Of a stretch of DNA of 64,000 nt, positions 1 through 10,845 are shown in pieces. Under the pieces are notes generated by a model. The model did no database searches and was not told the DNA's origin. It was given only the letters and a program-made list of their open reading frames with translations. The number at the start of each line of letters is the position of its first letter. Position 1 is the stretch's first letter. Location: assembly GCA_025617745.1 (NCBI GenBank), contig CM046870.1, positions 28,663,927 through 28,727,926 of the forward strand, written 5' to 3'. This DNA is from Heliocidaris erythrogramma (taxonomy: Eukaryota; Echinodermata; Echinoidea; Camarodonta; Echinometridae). Both the position numbers and the translations under genes were made by a program.

Positions 1-210
1 AGCCAATTTGAAGAGTGTCACAAACAATATCTGAAATAAAAAGACGAATATCAATATAAAAGTCATAAACTCCTGTGGAAAAAAGCACAAAAAACACAAA
101 GGGTAGGTTTATAATTATTAATGTAAAAATTATTTATCACATTATCGCATCAATGTGCGGCGATTTCTTGTCACGACAAGGGGGGGGGGCGCGACTAGCC
201 TTTACCATTC

Positions 211-433
211 ACTGTAAAAAAATGCTGTAGGAATTTACAGTAAATTACTGGCAACCCGCTGCACAGTAAATTACTGTATTTTTCACGGTATTGTACTGTT
301 TATTCTACAGTTAAACTGTAAAAAGCAGTATATACCTGTAAAAAAATTATTTAACTGTAAATGATACAGTATTTTACTGTGCAGCCGGGTTGCCAGTAAT
401 TTACTGTACTTCCTACAGTAATTTTTTTACAGT
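211..433. mobile_element. Palindromic MITE rich in ACTGTA/TACAGT
   Basis: The left end ACTGTAAAAAAATGCTGTAG and the right end ending TTTTTTTACAGT are inverted copies over about 80 bases, both containing ATTACTGGCAACCCG or its complement. It sits inside the left arm of the larger foldback element. No coding capacity. Confidence 0.65.
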
Positions 434-557
434 GTTGGTTACTGTAAAATCTTTAAAATTTTCGGGGTGCGCGTCCCCAAGCCCCCAGCCCCCGGTATCG
501 CCGCCCATGATCAATCTCACTTAAAAATGGACTAAAATTGCACTTTCTTTTTCATAT

Positions 558-942
558 TAAAAAAGGGATAATTTGGAATCGGTCCGCTAGCGCTCACAGA
601 AAATACCGAAAGAAGCGACGAGGTGGAGGTTAAAGAGCAAGGTCTAATCTATCGAAAAAAATATTTCATTGAAAGTTATATGTCTTTCCTAATTTTTTTC
701 TGAGCTGTATAGCAGAATGATCAACCCCCCCCCCCCCCCCTCCTTCAGTCCCATATTATATTATACGTCGAGTATGGAAAATGTGGGCTGCAAAAAGACC
801 AGTCCGCTATGGTCAAAGCCATAAAACTTTTAATGAAATTTCATTTTTTTCGATAGAGTAGACCGTGCTCTTTAACGTCCGCCTTGTCGCTCTTTTCGGT
901 ATTTTTTGTGAGCGCTACCGGATCAATTAAAAATTACCCCTT
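558..942. mobile_element. Palindromic MITE inside the foldback element
   Basis: The left arm (about 558-685) and right arm (about 823-942) are diverged inverted copies sharing TAGCGCTCACA, AAATACCGAAA and CTATCGAAAAAAAT. A poly(C) run (about 723-740) lies between the arms. No ORF. Confidence 0.55.
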
Positions 943-971
943 TATATATATATATATATATATATAAATTT

Positions 972-1072
972 AAGTGTAAGGAAATAACATATACAACAGC
1001 TTTGACAAATCTCGTGGAAATAAATACAAATGTGAAAGAAATTGCGAGAATAACGTTGCGTAGCTCAGTCAA
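972..1072 (+). repeat. 101-bp direct repeat, copy 1
   Basis: Near-identical to 1373-1473; the only difference I see is TTTGACAAA here against TTTGGCAAA there. The two copies flank the tRNA-like gene at a 401-bp offset. Confidence 0.85.
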
Positions 1073-1125
1073 AGTTCCCCAGAGCTGTCCTCCCTTTTTG
1101 AAATTTTTGCAAAGGCTGAAAAAAT

Positions 1126-1196
1126 GTCTCCGCCGGGAATCGAACCCGGGTCGTTGGCTTAGAACGCCAATGCCTTAACCACTAGACCACGGAGAC
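1126..1196 (-). tRNA. tRNA-Arg(UCU)-like gene
   Basis: Read on the minus strand, this 71-base segment folds as a full cloverleaf. The 7-bp acceptor GTCTCCG pairs with CGGAGAC, the D arm has GTCT/AGGC, the 5-bp anticodon stem is TTGGC/GCCAA with loop GTTCTAA, and the T arm is CCGGG-TTCGATT-CCCGG. Positions 34-36 of the loop read TCT, i.e. Arg (AGA codon), with the expected U33. G at position 32 is unusual. A- and B-box internal promoters are intact (TGGTCTAGTGG and GGTTCGATTCC). It could be a working gene or a tRNA copy carried by the surrounding repeat; no CCA is encoded. Confidence 0.8.
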
Positions 1197-1372
1197 GGGT
1201 TAGTGGTTTCGGCGACACCAGATTCAATTGACCGACAGATTGACAAATCCTCAACCTCATTAATTAATTCCTTTATCGGGGCAGGTGAGTTTTGAACAAA
1301 GACAAGCCGCGTGCCTCAGCTGGATCCAAGCAAATGCTTTGAATACATGTATACATTAGAATAATTATTAAC

Positions 1373-1473
1373 AAGTGTAAGGAAATAACATATACAACAG
1401 CTTTGGCAAATCTCGTGGAAATAAATACAAATGTGAAAGAAATTGCGAGAATAACGTTGCGTAGCTCAGTCAA
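1373..1473 (+). repeat. 101-bp direct repeat, copy 2
   Basis: Second copy of 972-1072, in the same orientation, downstream of the tRNA-like gene. The sharp edges and near identity suggest a recent duplication. Confidence 0.85.
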
Positions 1474-1876
1474 TATATATATTGTTTGAAAAATGAAGTT
1501 TGCAAGGCTACCCCGTTTTCAAGAGAGATTCGATCATGGGCGGCGATTTCGGGGACCCTTCCCCCGCCTCCCGCCAGAATTTGTTTTTAAATTGTACAGT
1601 ATCCAATTGCAAAGGCTAGTCACGTATCCCCCCCCCCCCCGGCCGTGACAAGAAATCGCCGCACATGGATGCAATAATATGATAAATAATGTTTATACAT
1701 GAATAATTGTAAACCTATACCCTTTGTGATTTTTTCCAGGTGAGTTTATGATACATTTTTTTTTATCTTTTAATTTCCGATTATAAAATAGTTTGTGACA
1801 CTCCTCAAATTGGCTTTCCGGCTAGAATCCGGCCAAGTTCCATCCAGTGAATGAGATAGACCGCTTAGGTACTTAA

Positions 1877-2098
1877 AATAAATTCACGATAAAATGTGCG
1901 ACTCGTCGTGAATTTTGTCGTGAATATCTTCGCCAATATTTGCGACTCGTGAATTTCGTCGTGAATACTTTCGGACTTCGCCAATATTCAAGACGAAATT
2001 CATGACCAGTCGTGAATATTGGCGCAGATATTCGCGACTAAATGTGCGATATCTCACAGTTAGTCGTGAATATTGGCGATGATATTCACGATTTACGA
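1877..2098. repeat. Palindromic short-motif repeat (GTCGTGAATATTGGCG)
   Basis: About 220 bases made of variants of TCGTGAATATTGGCG and its complement, giving a hairpin-prone block. The outer arms read TTCACGATAAA on the left and ATATTCACGATT on the right. Resembles a MITE built from internal subrepeats. No ORF. Confidence 0.55.
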
Positions 2099-4419
2099 TG
2101 TCCCTTCAGGGCCGCCATACAAAACAAGTAATGATTTTCTCACTTTAAATAAACTTTATTTTTTTCAAAACGATGCACACCTTTTAATGAAAAAAATGAA
2201 ACCTTAAATCTGGTTTAATAGTTTAACAGAAAGAATATTATGGCCCATGTTACCTGATGGCTCTCCCTTTCTGACAGTGTTAACCCCTTGACTCCCGAAT
2301 TCTATCTATTACTATTATATTATTATTTTTGTCTTAATTTTTATCACGGAACTTACATTAGTCAGAGGCGTACAGAAAGGCCGTGTAATAAAAGCATCAA
2401 CAATATTACACGAGATTAAAAAAAGAATTTACAAAGATAAATTCATATCAAATCATATTAATTGACAACAAAACATTATTCTATAAACCCACTCAAAATG
2501 AAAATAACAAAAGTTATACAACTTCAAATTTACACATAAGATTGTAAGATTAGAATATAAAATGGCGGCAATAAAGTAAGTCATGTCTACCATTGAAAGC
2601 AGAACTGACCCTACACCCCCCCCCCCCCCCCCCCCCATTTTTTGCATCTGTTTCGTATAATGTATAAGGCTGATAAGTCGCACATCAGTGTATAGGGTGT
2701 AATGATATTTCAACAAATTTGTTTTTGTCTAATTCCAAATTATATAATGCTCATCTTCTAAAATACAATTCATCCTTTTTTTAGAGAGAGTTTCAATCCT
2801 TTCAATTTTCACAGAAAAGGTTTGGGGTATTGAAAGTGCCACACAGTCCCCTTCTTTAACGAGCACAATTACGAATATTTTTGTAATTTCAAAATACATT
2901 CAACTCTATTTGAAAATCTATTTGAAAAATTGCAACTAAAAGTGGATAAAACTTACCAAACCACCATGTATCAAAATGAGTGCTATACGCCCTTCATAAA
3001 ATACACAATCGCCTGTTTACCTCAGTTCACCGTTTCGAAATCCAGAAATACGTCAGTGCATTTGCACAACAACACTGTCACGATTTTTCACATACAGGAC
3101 CCCACCTGTCTCTCCGCGTTCTCGATTGGACAGAAGCGATGCCACGTTTATGGCGCCCATTGTTTTTGAGCGATCACGTGATCGCTTCCGAGGCCGAATC
3201 CGCCAAACCGGCTGTCGCGAACTTGTCACTTACGCCTTTGTCTTAGCTGAAAGTTGGATCGATAGCGTTAGGTGGGGTAGCGGAAACGCTTTTGATTTTG
3301 ACACTCCGCTGTTCCAAAAATAATGAGGTTGCCCGGTACACAACAAGTAGAGAGATTATGTGAAATAGTTGTTTGTTGAAATCCTATAGAACATGTGGTG
3401 TCTCGATAAAGGGAACGTCCTTATACTCATTTTTTTCTTCATAGTTATTGAGTCTTCTATAATTGCAAGGAGCTTGTAAACTTTTAAACCAAATTTGTTA
3501 TTGATGTTTCACCAATAAAAATTACTTTCTGAGCAGATTACCTGCTCTCTGTTGGTTTTTAATGTTTTGAACTATTCCCAAATAGTACAAAACGCAGAAA
3601 CAGTACCCTTTTTCAAATTAAAGGGTTCTTTGACGACGTCAAGACTTTGAAAGTTGACCTCGTTAATCGAAATCATTTACATTTTTCTTAAAATGAATTA
3701 AAATTATGATTTTTGGTTCAAGGTGAAAAAAAAACCTGTGAGCTTTTTCATACTACGTTCGGACAGATCTCTGACGCCACATGACTGTGTAGACCCATAT
3801 ACCAATATGGCCAGTGCTTTGCACTTTGTGTGCTTTTCAGCAAGATTATTCAATTTGTTATGATTTTGATGATTCTTAAAAAGCTCATAATATACTGTTT
3901 TTCACATTAACAGATTGAATTCATTATCATCCTTTCAAAATAACAATTTTTGTGATAATGAATTTGCATGATGAACAGGGGGGCGGCGTGAAAGTAATTG
4001 CCAGTGGTCAAAGGTCAAACAAAATGTGTCAAGCAGATTAAAAGAAACACAAAACCAAGAACACAAACAGACAGGTTCTCACATATTTTTGAAGCGTTAC
4101 ATGTCTCTAAATCTTTGGCAGGCATTTTTTAGCCATACTTAGCCCCTGATGACCAATTTTCAATGTTATTCTTAAGGGGTTTGAAATCCCTATATTACTG
4201 GGCTTAGAAATCGACACGGAATGTGCAGAATAAGGCAATATTTGTATAGTCACCTAAACTCTCCTTTCCCAATTTTTACGAGGCGTATAGGAGACTACAG
4301 CCAAAGAGACAGACAATGTCTCAAAATCTTTCCCAATGATTTTGTTTTCTTTTACCCCCTTTTCTTCTATCTTTCATAAATGTTTTCTTTGTATATCTCT
4401 TTCTATGATATTTTCTTTC
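2099..4419. other. Gene-free stretch
   Basis: No exon-like ORF with splice signals was recognised on either strand. It contains a poly(C) run of about 20 bases near 2617-2636 and AT-rich unique-looking sequence. The 2930-3323 segment is somewhat richer in CpG with three short overlapping ORFs, which do not look like a protein family I know. Confidence 0.5.
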
Positions 4420-4421
4420 TA

Positions 4422-4908
4422 AAGTGCGTCCCAGGTAAAAGTTAATAGTCAGAAAAAGTCTCCCCAAATAAATATTATTTCAAAATAACTGTAGCAAAAT
4501 GACACACCGGTGGACAGCGTAGGGTCTCTTCTATTAAATGACACTTAAAAAATGGTCGATATTTTGTGCTCAAGGGAGCAAAGGCCACTTTTGTGAAAAG
4601 GTGCAAAATCCAAAATTGAGAAGAATTGGTATTTGCTCTGGCTGGTAGCAGCAAAGTTGAGAGCCTGAAAGGCCTAGGAATACCATCATTTTGATAAATA
4701 ATAGACAATTAATTTTAAAAAATAGTTTGGTGGTTGTTGGGTTTTTTAATCCTTTCACAAAAGTGGCCTTTGTGCACTCTCACGTAATATATCACCAGAT
4801 TTCTTGGTGTCATTTGATAGAAGAGAGCCTAAGCTATGAATATTTCGTACAAATATTTATTTGGGGAGAATTTTTCTGAGTGTTAACTTATTTGGGGGGA
4901 CGCACTGT
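4422..4908. mobile_element. Tc1/mariner-type MITE with AGTGCGTCCC ends
   Basis: The terminal inverted repeats read AAGTGCGTCCC on the left and GGGACGCACT on the right, and the subterminal block TCTCCCCAAATAAATATT is on both arms. Both ends abut TA dinucleotides, as expected for TA target duplication. The halves are inverted over about 200 bases, including GTGGCCTTTG motifs. Nonautonomous. Confidence 0.7.
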
Positions 4909-5220
4909 ATATCCTTCATGTATTTCTATGTTATACCCTCCCTTCATGTTCTCTTTCTATATTTTCTTTGTATCTATTTGTTTTCCTCTTCTATCCTCTT
5001 TCTGTCATATTATCTTTATATTTTCTGTTAGTATTTCTGCTTGTTTGTAGTTTATAGTTTCACATCCATTCATTTGTTTTTTTCTTCTCCCAATTTCTTT
5101 GTCATCAAGACATTAAGTCGATTTCAATAACAACACGGTAAATGAGAGAAAAGTGTTAGTAAAAGTTTGAAGAGAAAAAAATGAAATTAAAGAATATAAT
5201 AGTTACGGATTCTTTAAATT

Positions 5221-5834
5221 TTGAAGATTACCACGCATATTGACCAACTACAAACCTCTGCGAGCTATTGTTCATGTAGTTTGCATCAAATTTTAATAGA
5301 TAATATGCAAGTACAGAAGGTGATTGAAACAAAATGTGTAAGCACTATAATAGATAAACTTTCTGGGAAGCATCATATTGATTATGTATGTAAATTAATA
5401 TCCAGAAACATTGCCATGATTAACAAACTCAAATGGTCTTTTCCGCCAAACATTCTTTTATCACTTTACTCCACACATATCTAGAGTATAGAATATTAGC
5501 CTCAGGAAACAGTGCGGCATGCCTGGTTAGACAGAGTTTCTTTTATTACAGAAAAGGGCTATGCGAATTATACATGTCAGTAATGTTAATTATCGCCACC
5601 ATGCATACTGATGGTCTGTTTCACTCTAATGATGTACTGAATCTTGCTGTACTTATGTTTCAGTATCATAATCATGAATTGCCCACAGTCTTTAATGATA
5701 TATTTACAATAAATAATGGAATCCATTATCCCACTAGAAAAATTAATCTGTATCACTTGCCAAGAACTCGTACCGCGTTAACCCAGAATACTTTTACATT
5801 TATTGCTTCTAAATTTTGGAAATCCCTCTCTTAA
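5221..5834 (+). pseudogene. CR1/L2-like LINE reverse transcriptase C-terminal remnant
   Basis: The conceptual frames carry the typical end of a non-LTR retrotransposon reverse transcriptase. They show a shape of DKLSGKHHIDYVCKLISRNI, then INKLKWSFPP, then a LEYRILASGNSA-like segment. After that comes a run including YHNHELPTVFNDIF, and it finishes FIASKFWKSLS before a stop. The frame shifts at least twice (around 5430-5480 and 5540), so it is dead. The thumb/linker region is kept; the catalytic FADD box and endonuclease are not seen. Sequence after 5834 is probably its degraded 3' UTR. The clade call is by feel of the motif order. Confidence 0.75.
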
Positions 5835-6007
5835 ATATACGATACAGTATATGTATGAGTACACTCAAACGTAAATTGAAAAATTCGCTAATTGGTTTTT
5901 ATGGACATTGATCTCTCGCTGGTGATTTGTGTTTAAATATGTAGTAAAATCTATAGACTAAATAAAACCTCCCAGATCCTGCCCCTTGCCCATCCTCCCC
6001 TGTCCCT

Positions 6008-6515
6008 GGCTTGCTACGAACCATCGCGTGATCACGTTCACGTCACGTCTTCAAGTAATACACGACCTTTCGTGTATACTAAGCCCTAAATTCACGAAGG
6101 GTATAGGGTGTAACGTTTGTGAAATACCCCCTCTTATTGACAAAGTGTCGGGTTTATTTAAAGACGTGAGTATTCGTAGATTTGAAATACTTTTCTTATA
6201 AAGTGTCGTGTAAACTGGACCCGACACTTCGCCAATAAGAGGGGGTAGTTCGCAAATGTTACACCCTACCCAGGGCCGTATATAGAGAGTCTGGCCAACT
6301 CGGTTTTAGTTGGGTAGCAACATGGCGTATATTCCTTTGTTATGTAAGCTTGCAACAAAGGAATATGCCTCATGTTGTTACCCAACTGGAGCCGAGTTGG
6401 CCAGACTCTATCTATATACGGCACTGACCCTACCCTTCGTGAGATTAGAGCTAGTATTCACATGTAACGTGACGACCTGACGTGAACGTGATCACACGAT
6501 GGTTTGTAGCAAGCC
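6008..6515. mobile_element. Long palindromic MITE (outer)
   Basis: The ends GGCTTGCTACGAACCATCGC and the complement of GATGGTTTGTAGCAAGCC form inverted arms. These continue through ATCACGTTCACGTCA and GGGTGTAACGTTTGTG, with an internal CGACACTT / AATAAGAGGGGGTA palindrome. A second MITE (6275-6422) lies inside the right half, so insertion order is outer first. No ORF. Confidence 0.75.
6275..6422. mobile_element. Nested hairpin MITE, GCCGTATATAGA ends
   Basis: A near-perfect hairpin. GCCGTATATAGAGAGTCTGG and CCAGACTCTATCTATATACG are the ends, with arms through CCAACTCGGTT, GTTGGGTA, AACATG and ATTCCTTTGTT. A second, more diverged copy is at 8996-9155. Confidence 0.8.
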
Positions 6516-6644
6516 CTTCCTAACCCCCACCTGTCACATTGTCCTTCTTGTTCCGTCTTTTGTAAAGTTTACTCCTTTAAATCGATCCTGTTTCCAGCTT
6601 TTTGTGTTTACAATATTTTTTCAACGCTTTCTCTTCGATAGAAA

Positions 6645-6955
6645 GTGTGTTATGACTATGATTTGTTTGCTTTCCGTGGCCATGTATCTGTCTTCTTATT
6701 TTTTCCTTTTTTTTTTTTTTTTTTTTTTTTGGGGGGGGGGGCGTTTTGGGTTTGTGTTTTTTGTTTTGTTTGTTGTTGTTGTTGTTGTTGTTTCTTTTTT
6801 TTTTTGGGGGGGGGGGGTTGTTTGTTTTGTTTTATGGGGGCATGCTATGCATGATTGCCCAGTCAGTGTTTTGGTGTATTGTATCTGTTTCATTCTCATT
6901 TTCCTATGAAGTCTTCATTGTTGTTATTGTTTTCTTACAACTCAAACATTTGAAC
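6645..6955 (+). repeat. Dispersed repeat, copy 1 (partner at 17352-17650)
   Basis: It shares with 17352-17650 the blocks TTGGCCATGT or TGGCCATGT, GGCATGCTATGCATGATTGC, TCATTCTCATTTTC and CTTACAACTCAAAC in the same order. Poly(T) and two poly(G) tracts have expanded in this copy. Possibly a LINE 3' end; no ORF of interest. Confidence 0.55.
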
Positions 6956-6959
6956 TGAT

Positions 6960-7086
6960 CAGGGGAGCGCTTCATCAAGCGTTTTGTCAATGATTTTTAC
7001 TGACAAATTTGCTCTCAGCCAATCAGATGCAAGGATTTTAGTACCTTAAAAATCACTGACAAAACGCTTGATGAAACCCACCCCTG
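6960..7086. mobile_element. MITE family A, copy 1 (CAGGGGAGCGTTTCAT type)
   Basis: Inverted arms CAGGGGAGCGCTTCATCAAG and CGCTTGATGAAACCCACCCC, with TTTTGTCA-TGATTTTTACTGAC inside and the family signature GCTCTCAGCCAATCAGATGC (minus-strand sense). Confidence 0.8.
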
Positions 7087-7126
7087 TTTCTCTGATTTGT
7101 CTGGGCATATTAAAAAGCGGACATTC

Positions 7127-7252
7127 CAGGGGAGCGTTTCATCTTTTGTCAGTGATTTTTACCGACAACTGTTATAAGCTAAACTGAAATCTCATTGCAT
7201 CGATTGGCTGAGAGCAAATTGTCAGTAAAAATCACTGACAAAACGAGACCCG
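7127..7252. mobile_element. MITE family A, copy 2
   Basis: Starts CAGGGGAGCGTTTCATCTTT, holds AACTGTTATAAGCTA and GATTGGCTGAGAGCAAATT, and ends GTAAAAATCACTGACAAAAC. The right terminus is eroded (ACGAGACCC). Confidence 0.75.
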
Positions 7253-7290
7253 ACATAGGCTACCCTCTGTCTACTTTTCTGAGGGTTCAC

Positions 7291-7432
7291 CAGGGGAGCG
7301 TTTCATGTAAGGAAGTTGTCGGATATTTTATCCCAAAACTGTTATAAGCTAGTGAAATCATTGCATCTGATCGACTGAGAGCAAATTTGTCGAATAAAAT
7401 ATCTGACAAGTCCTTTCATGAAACGCCCCCAG
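7291..7432. mobile_element. MITE family A, copy 3 (GGATATTTTATC subtype)
   Basis: Same ends (CAGGGGAGCGTTTCATGTAA and CATGAAACGCCCCCAG) and central AACTGTTATAAGCTA. The arm is AGTTGTCGGATATTTTATCC instead of the ACCGACAA arm, which defines a second subtype also present at 44848-44990. Confidence 0.8.
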
Positions 7433-7511
7433 ACCGACATTGTCGGTCTCATTTGCTGTAGCCATTCAAAGCGACCTAAGCAGGTTCATGTAAGTGCTAA
7501 GTTTGTTGCAT

Positions 7512-7665
7512 TTTATTAGGGATTCGGTAACTTTGTGGAGGCTTGATTTAATAAATTGTTGAATTTTGATATCCGTCTTGTATAATGATGTTCAGAAGGA
7601 TAAATAAATAGCCAGGCATAGAAAGGTTTTCAAATATACAATGATATTATTAAGATATCTATGAC
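7512..7665. repeat. Diverged MITE copy related to 60199-60367
   Basis: GATTCGGTAACTTTGTGGAG, TTGATTTAATAAATTGTTGAA, AATGATGTTCAGAAGGATAA and ATAGCCAGGCAT are shared in order with 60199-60367. The right inverted end, present in the other copy, is lost here. Confidence 0.65.
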
Positions 7666-7681
7666 TGAATAATCCCATTTA

Positions 7682-8995
7682 AGAAAGCGTATGGCCATAT
7701 GCTTTAGTCACTTGCATATGTTTACTTTTGTGAAGCATATGATGATTTTGAAAGTGCTTTCTCCCCCTGGGCTTCATTTTTACACCATATTGCATATACT
7801 GATAGCATGTAAGGCCAGGCAGCTCAGATTAAAGCCTCTTTTAAGTTACCAAATCACTACGAAATTACAATTAATGGGGGAAGGAAGAAACTAAACTTTC
7901 TCTGCCACGCAACCCGTTCGTGGTTTTGTTTGGATGAGGCATATAGCTGATCCAGCTGATCACAGATATTGATTTTAACACTCATTTAGTTGCGAAATTA
8001 TGCTTTTGTCTGTCCAATGACGCGGTGTCTCTTGTAAATTGCAGAGCATAAAAACAAAATATTCTCCCAATACCTTACTCTACGTCACTGGAACAAGTGG
8101 TATTGATCCCTTGTTGGTATCTCGTACATCGGCCAACCCAACTATGTGCAACGTGAATTATATTACAAACAGATTGTAACTGTTTGCATATAAGTCCTAC
8201 TTTATTGAATCTTGCATTATTATTTTTTTTTTATATTTTTTTTTGAAATCCAAATCAGTTTCTCTCAAGAACGTGAGAGCTTTCACACCCCCTCTTTCTC
8301 TCTTTCTCTCCCTGCAACCACCCCTGTTACCTACAAGGCAGTATGGCGTCCAAATAATTGAAACCTCCTTGGTCGAACTTGGTCGAACTTTCCGCCTAAA
8401 CAAAAGATGTTACGAGCCGTCATATTTCTCTCAAATTTGCTCATCACCAATTTCGCAGGTTTCGCGTGCTCATAACCATCCCTATAATGAAATCATTGCT
8501 ACGCGGTTGGATCTTTCACGTCTGCCCCCCCCCCCCCCCCAACTACCAAACATTTCTATCTTTCCTTACGATTTATTTTCATTTTTATTGTATCCTTCTG
8601 TCATCTCCTCTTCCAAAATTTTATGTTGTCTTGCTGTGATTTTCCTTTCTTTTCTTTTTTTTCCCGATTATGTTTTTCCTTGTTTTGTAGTTTTCGGGGG
8701 TTGTTGGTGTCTTGATTTGTTGGTCTCGAAACCTTTGGGTCATTCGTTGGGTCTAAATAACGGGGGTGTTCTGGCAGTTCGAAGAAGTTGACTGAGAGTT
8801 TTTACCGGGAGTTTTTATTTCTGTAGATTCTTTCTGGCGGTCCATGCAGCTAGGTCTGTCTCTCAGCCCACAGTATTCCCTTTAATGTAGCCTGCTGTGT
8901 GTGATCGAATCCCCCCCCCCCCCCACCATATGTTTAATTTCGACGTTTGCCCCAGCTATAATATGTCCCTGGCCGTGACACTAGCCATGTTCAGC
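7682..8995. other. Gene-free stretch
   Basis: Contains a pyrimidine-rich patch (8285-8330), a duplicated GGTCGAACTT (8370-8390) and poly(C) runs near 8526-8541 and 8911-8924. No exon structure or protein family is recognisable; the longest ORF is driven by low-complexity T/C runs. Confidence 0.5.
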
Positions 8996-9155
8996 GCCGT
9001 ATATAGAGAGAGAGTCTGGCCAACTCGGTTTCAGATGGTTACAACATGGCGTCTATTCCTTTGTTACGTGCTTGCCGAACAAAGCATCATGCAGACATAT
9101 TGTTGTTACCCACTGGATGAGAGTTGGCAGACTTTCTCTCTCTCTCTGCTGGCCG
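8996..9155. mobile_element. Diverged copy of the GCCGTATATAGA hairpin MITE
   Basis: The left arm CGCCGTATATAGAGAGAGAG-TCTGGCCAACTCGG closely follows 6275-6422. The right arm (TTGTTGTTACCCACTGGATG...GAGTTGGCAGACTTTCTC) is more degraded and its end has become CT-rich. Confidence 0.65.
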
Positions 9156-9245
9156 TGAACTAGCGCCACCTAGCTGCTGAAATTTGTAAGATTCTCCCTC
9201 CTCTCCTCCCCCTTTTTCCCCATGTTTTAAATAGATGTTGGGCAT

Positions 9246-9288
9246 CTCTCTCTCTCTCTCTTTCTCTTTATATATCTCTCTTTCTCTT

Positions 9289-9363
<75 letters not shown>

Positions 9364-9370
9364 ATATATC
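9246..9370. repeat. (TC)n and (TA)n microsatellites
   Basis: A CT-rich run with TTTATATATC units leads into about 80 bases of almost pure TA dinucleotides. Confidence 0.9.
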
Positions 9371-10392
9371 TCCCTCTGATCAACTTCCATAGAAGTTGAA
9401 AACAGCTCTTTTTATATGAAAATAATGGCCATTTTGTAAGTCTTTACAACTTCCCATCTTTTAAAAAAAATTTTCGTCTTTCGAGAACAACGTGGGTTTT
9501 GTCTACATCCTAAAGATGTTTAGAATTACACTATGTTAATAACAATGGCGGTTGCATAATGTTTAACTTAATAATCTCCGTATCGCCCATGCATACTATG
9601 TCCTCGTCAGAATAATTTCATTTTAATTCGAATAACGTAGACTCTTCAAAAAAAAAAAAAAAAAAAAAAAAAAATAGCACATACGAAGGGGTGTCACTAG
9701 AGGGGATGGGGATACCCTGTACAAAACTTTCTGTAGGTAAATTGCGATTTTTTTTAAAAAGATTTATTGTCAAATTGCAAAAATTCCTCACCCTTTATCA
9801 TGCCTTCTCTTCTTTTTTCTTGTGCTTTCTTGTAAATTTTCGGCTTTCCTTTTCTCGACAACCCCCACCCCCCTCCTCCCCTTCCTGATGGAGGCAGAGA
9901 CACCCCTTCATATTGTATAGATTTGGAGAGGATGAATGAAAGCAATTACGCTCAAGAAACTTTGTGGCTTTTGTGTCAGGTCAAACATGTGTGTAACAAA
10001 AAAACACTGGCTTTTACCCTGGTCTAGCGCCCCCAGTCACTTCTTCTGGTAAATGGTTCCACCTCCCTTATGGCTGAACATTGAAAAGTTTATATCAAGC
10101 AAGTTTCGTATCATGTCTGAACACTGATAACACCATCTCCTTTGTCTCTTTCATACTCTCTCTCAAAGATTCCCTTCTCTCTCCCATCTCTTAATTCCGT
10201 TCCCTTTCCTTCCCACTCTCTCTCTCTCTCTCTCATTTTCCAAGTCTCTTTCAATCATTCCAGAGCCCTTCATCATTGTTGAAATATGAACACTGACACA
10301 ATAAAGACTATAAGCTCCCAATGTAAAATACATATTTTAGGTTTCTTGAATATTGATAAAGCTCGGCACATAGATGATACGATAATGAGTGT
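9371..10392. other. Gene-free stretch
   Basis: AT-rich sequence with a poly(A) tract of about 24 bases (9650-9674) that could be the tail of a retroposed copy, and a CT microsatellite near 10217-10236. No coding feature seen. Confidence 0.5.
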
Positions 10393-10398
10393 GTGTGT

Positions 10399-10500
10399 GT
10401 AATTGGGTTTTTACATTACAGACGTGTATCAATCAGATATGATTATTTCGTCTGGGACCGACCTTTAACGTCACCATCCGAAAGACGTGACTCAGTCTCG
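10399..10500 (+). repeat. Dispersed repeat, copy 1 (partner at 22717-22811)
   Basis: GTGTAATTGGGTTTTTACA, GACGTGTATCAATCAGATAT, CGTCTGGGACCGACCTTTAA and CGTCACCATCCGAAAGACGT are shared with 22717-22811. The two copies diverge sharply after AAGACGT. The core pairs CGTCTTTCGGATGGTGACG with earlier ACGTCTGGG only weakly, so it is not a clear hairpin. Confidence 0.7.
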
Positions 10501-10787
10501 AACCTGGGTCCGCTGAATCAGTTTATAACTTCCACTGGTAGCTGGATTACAGGCGCACGCCACAACGCCCAGTTATGAGTTTATATCGGGGAGAGGTAGT
10601 TTGTCTCCGCAGGTTCGTGTGATGTTGATAGTTGCTATACGATGATATGCATGTATACGACGTTTCTTTATACGACTTTCGTATAATTTTCCTGTAGTCT
10701 AAACAAGCTATTATTCCGCAGTCACGTGGTACTTGCCATTCGTCCGATTCCTGTTCGTACATTATTCAAAATGGTATACGAATCGCC

Positions 10788-10845
10788 AATTTGAGATGGT
10801 CACTTTTTTGACCTATTAGGTCAAAACAGTGACCATCTCAAATTG
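10788..10845. repeat. Hairpin AATTTGAGATGGTCAC
   Basis: GCCAATTTGAGATGGTCAC and GTGACCATCTCAAATTGC form a long stem with an inner TTGACCTATTAGGTCAA palindrome. Probably a tiny palindromic repeat; no coding content. Confidence 0.75.

Larger units (their letters stand above)
1..1812. mobile_element. Foldback element with long terminal inverted repeats, cut by the window edge
   Basis: The first ~205 bases reappear as the reverse complement at about 1608-1812. Shared landmarks are AGCCAATTTGA...GTGTCACAAAC at the left, its complement at the right end, and the block GTGCGGCGATTTCTTGTCAC on both arms. Further inward, 470-515 matches the complement of about 1520-1560. The arms are diverged and contain indels. 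The inside holds two smaller palindromic insertions, a tRNA-like gene and a 101-bp direct repeat pair. No transposase reading frame is seen. The true left boundary may lie outside the window. Confidence 0.6.

Noticed and set aside
8243-8791. 182-codon plus ORF
   Set aside because: Starts in T-rich sequence, runs through poly(C) and TTTTCC tracts, has no domain; composition-driven.
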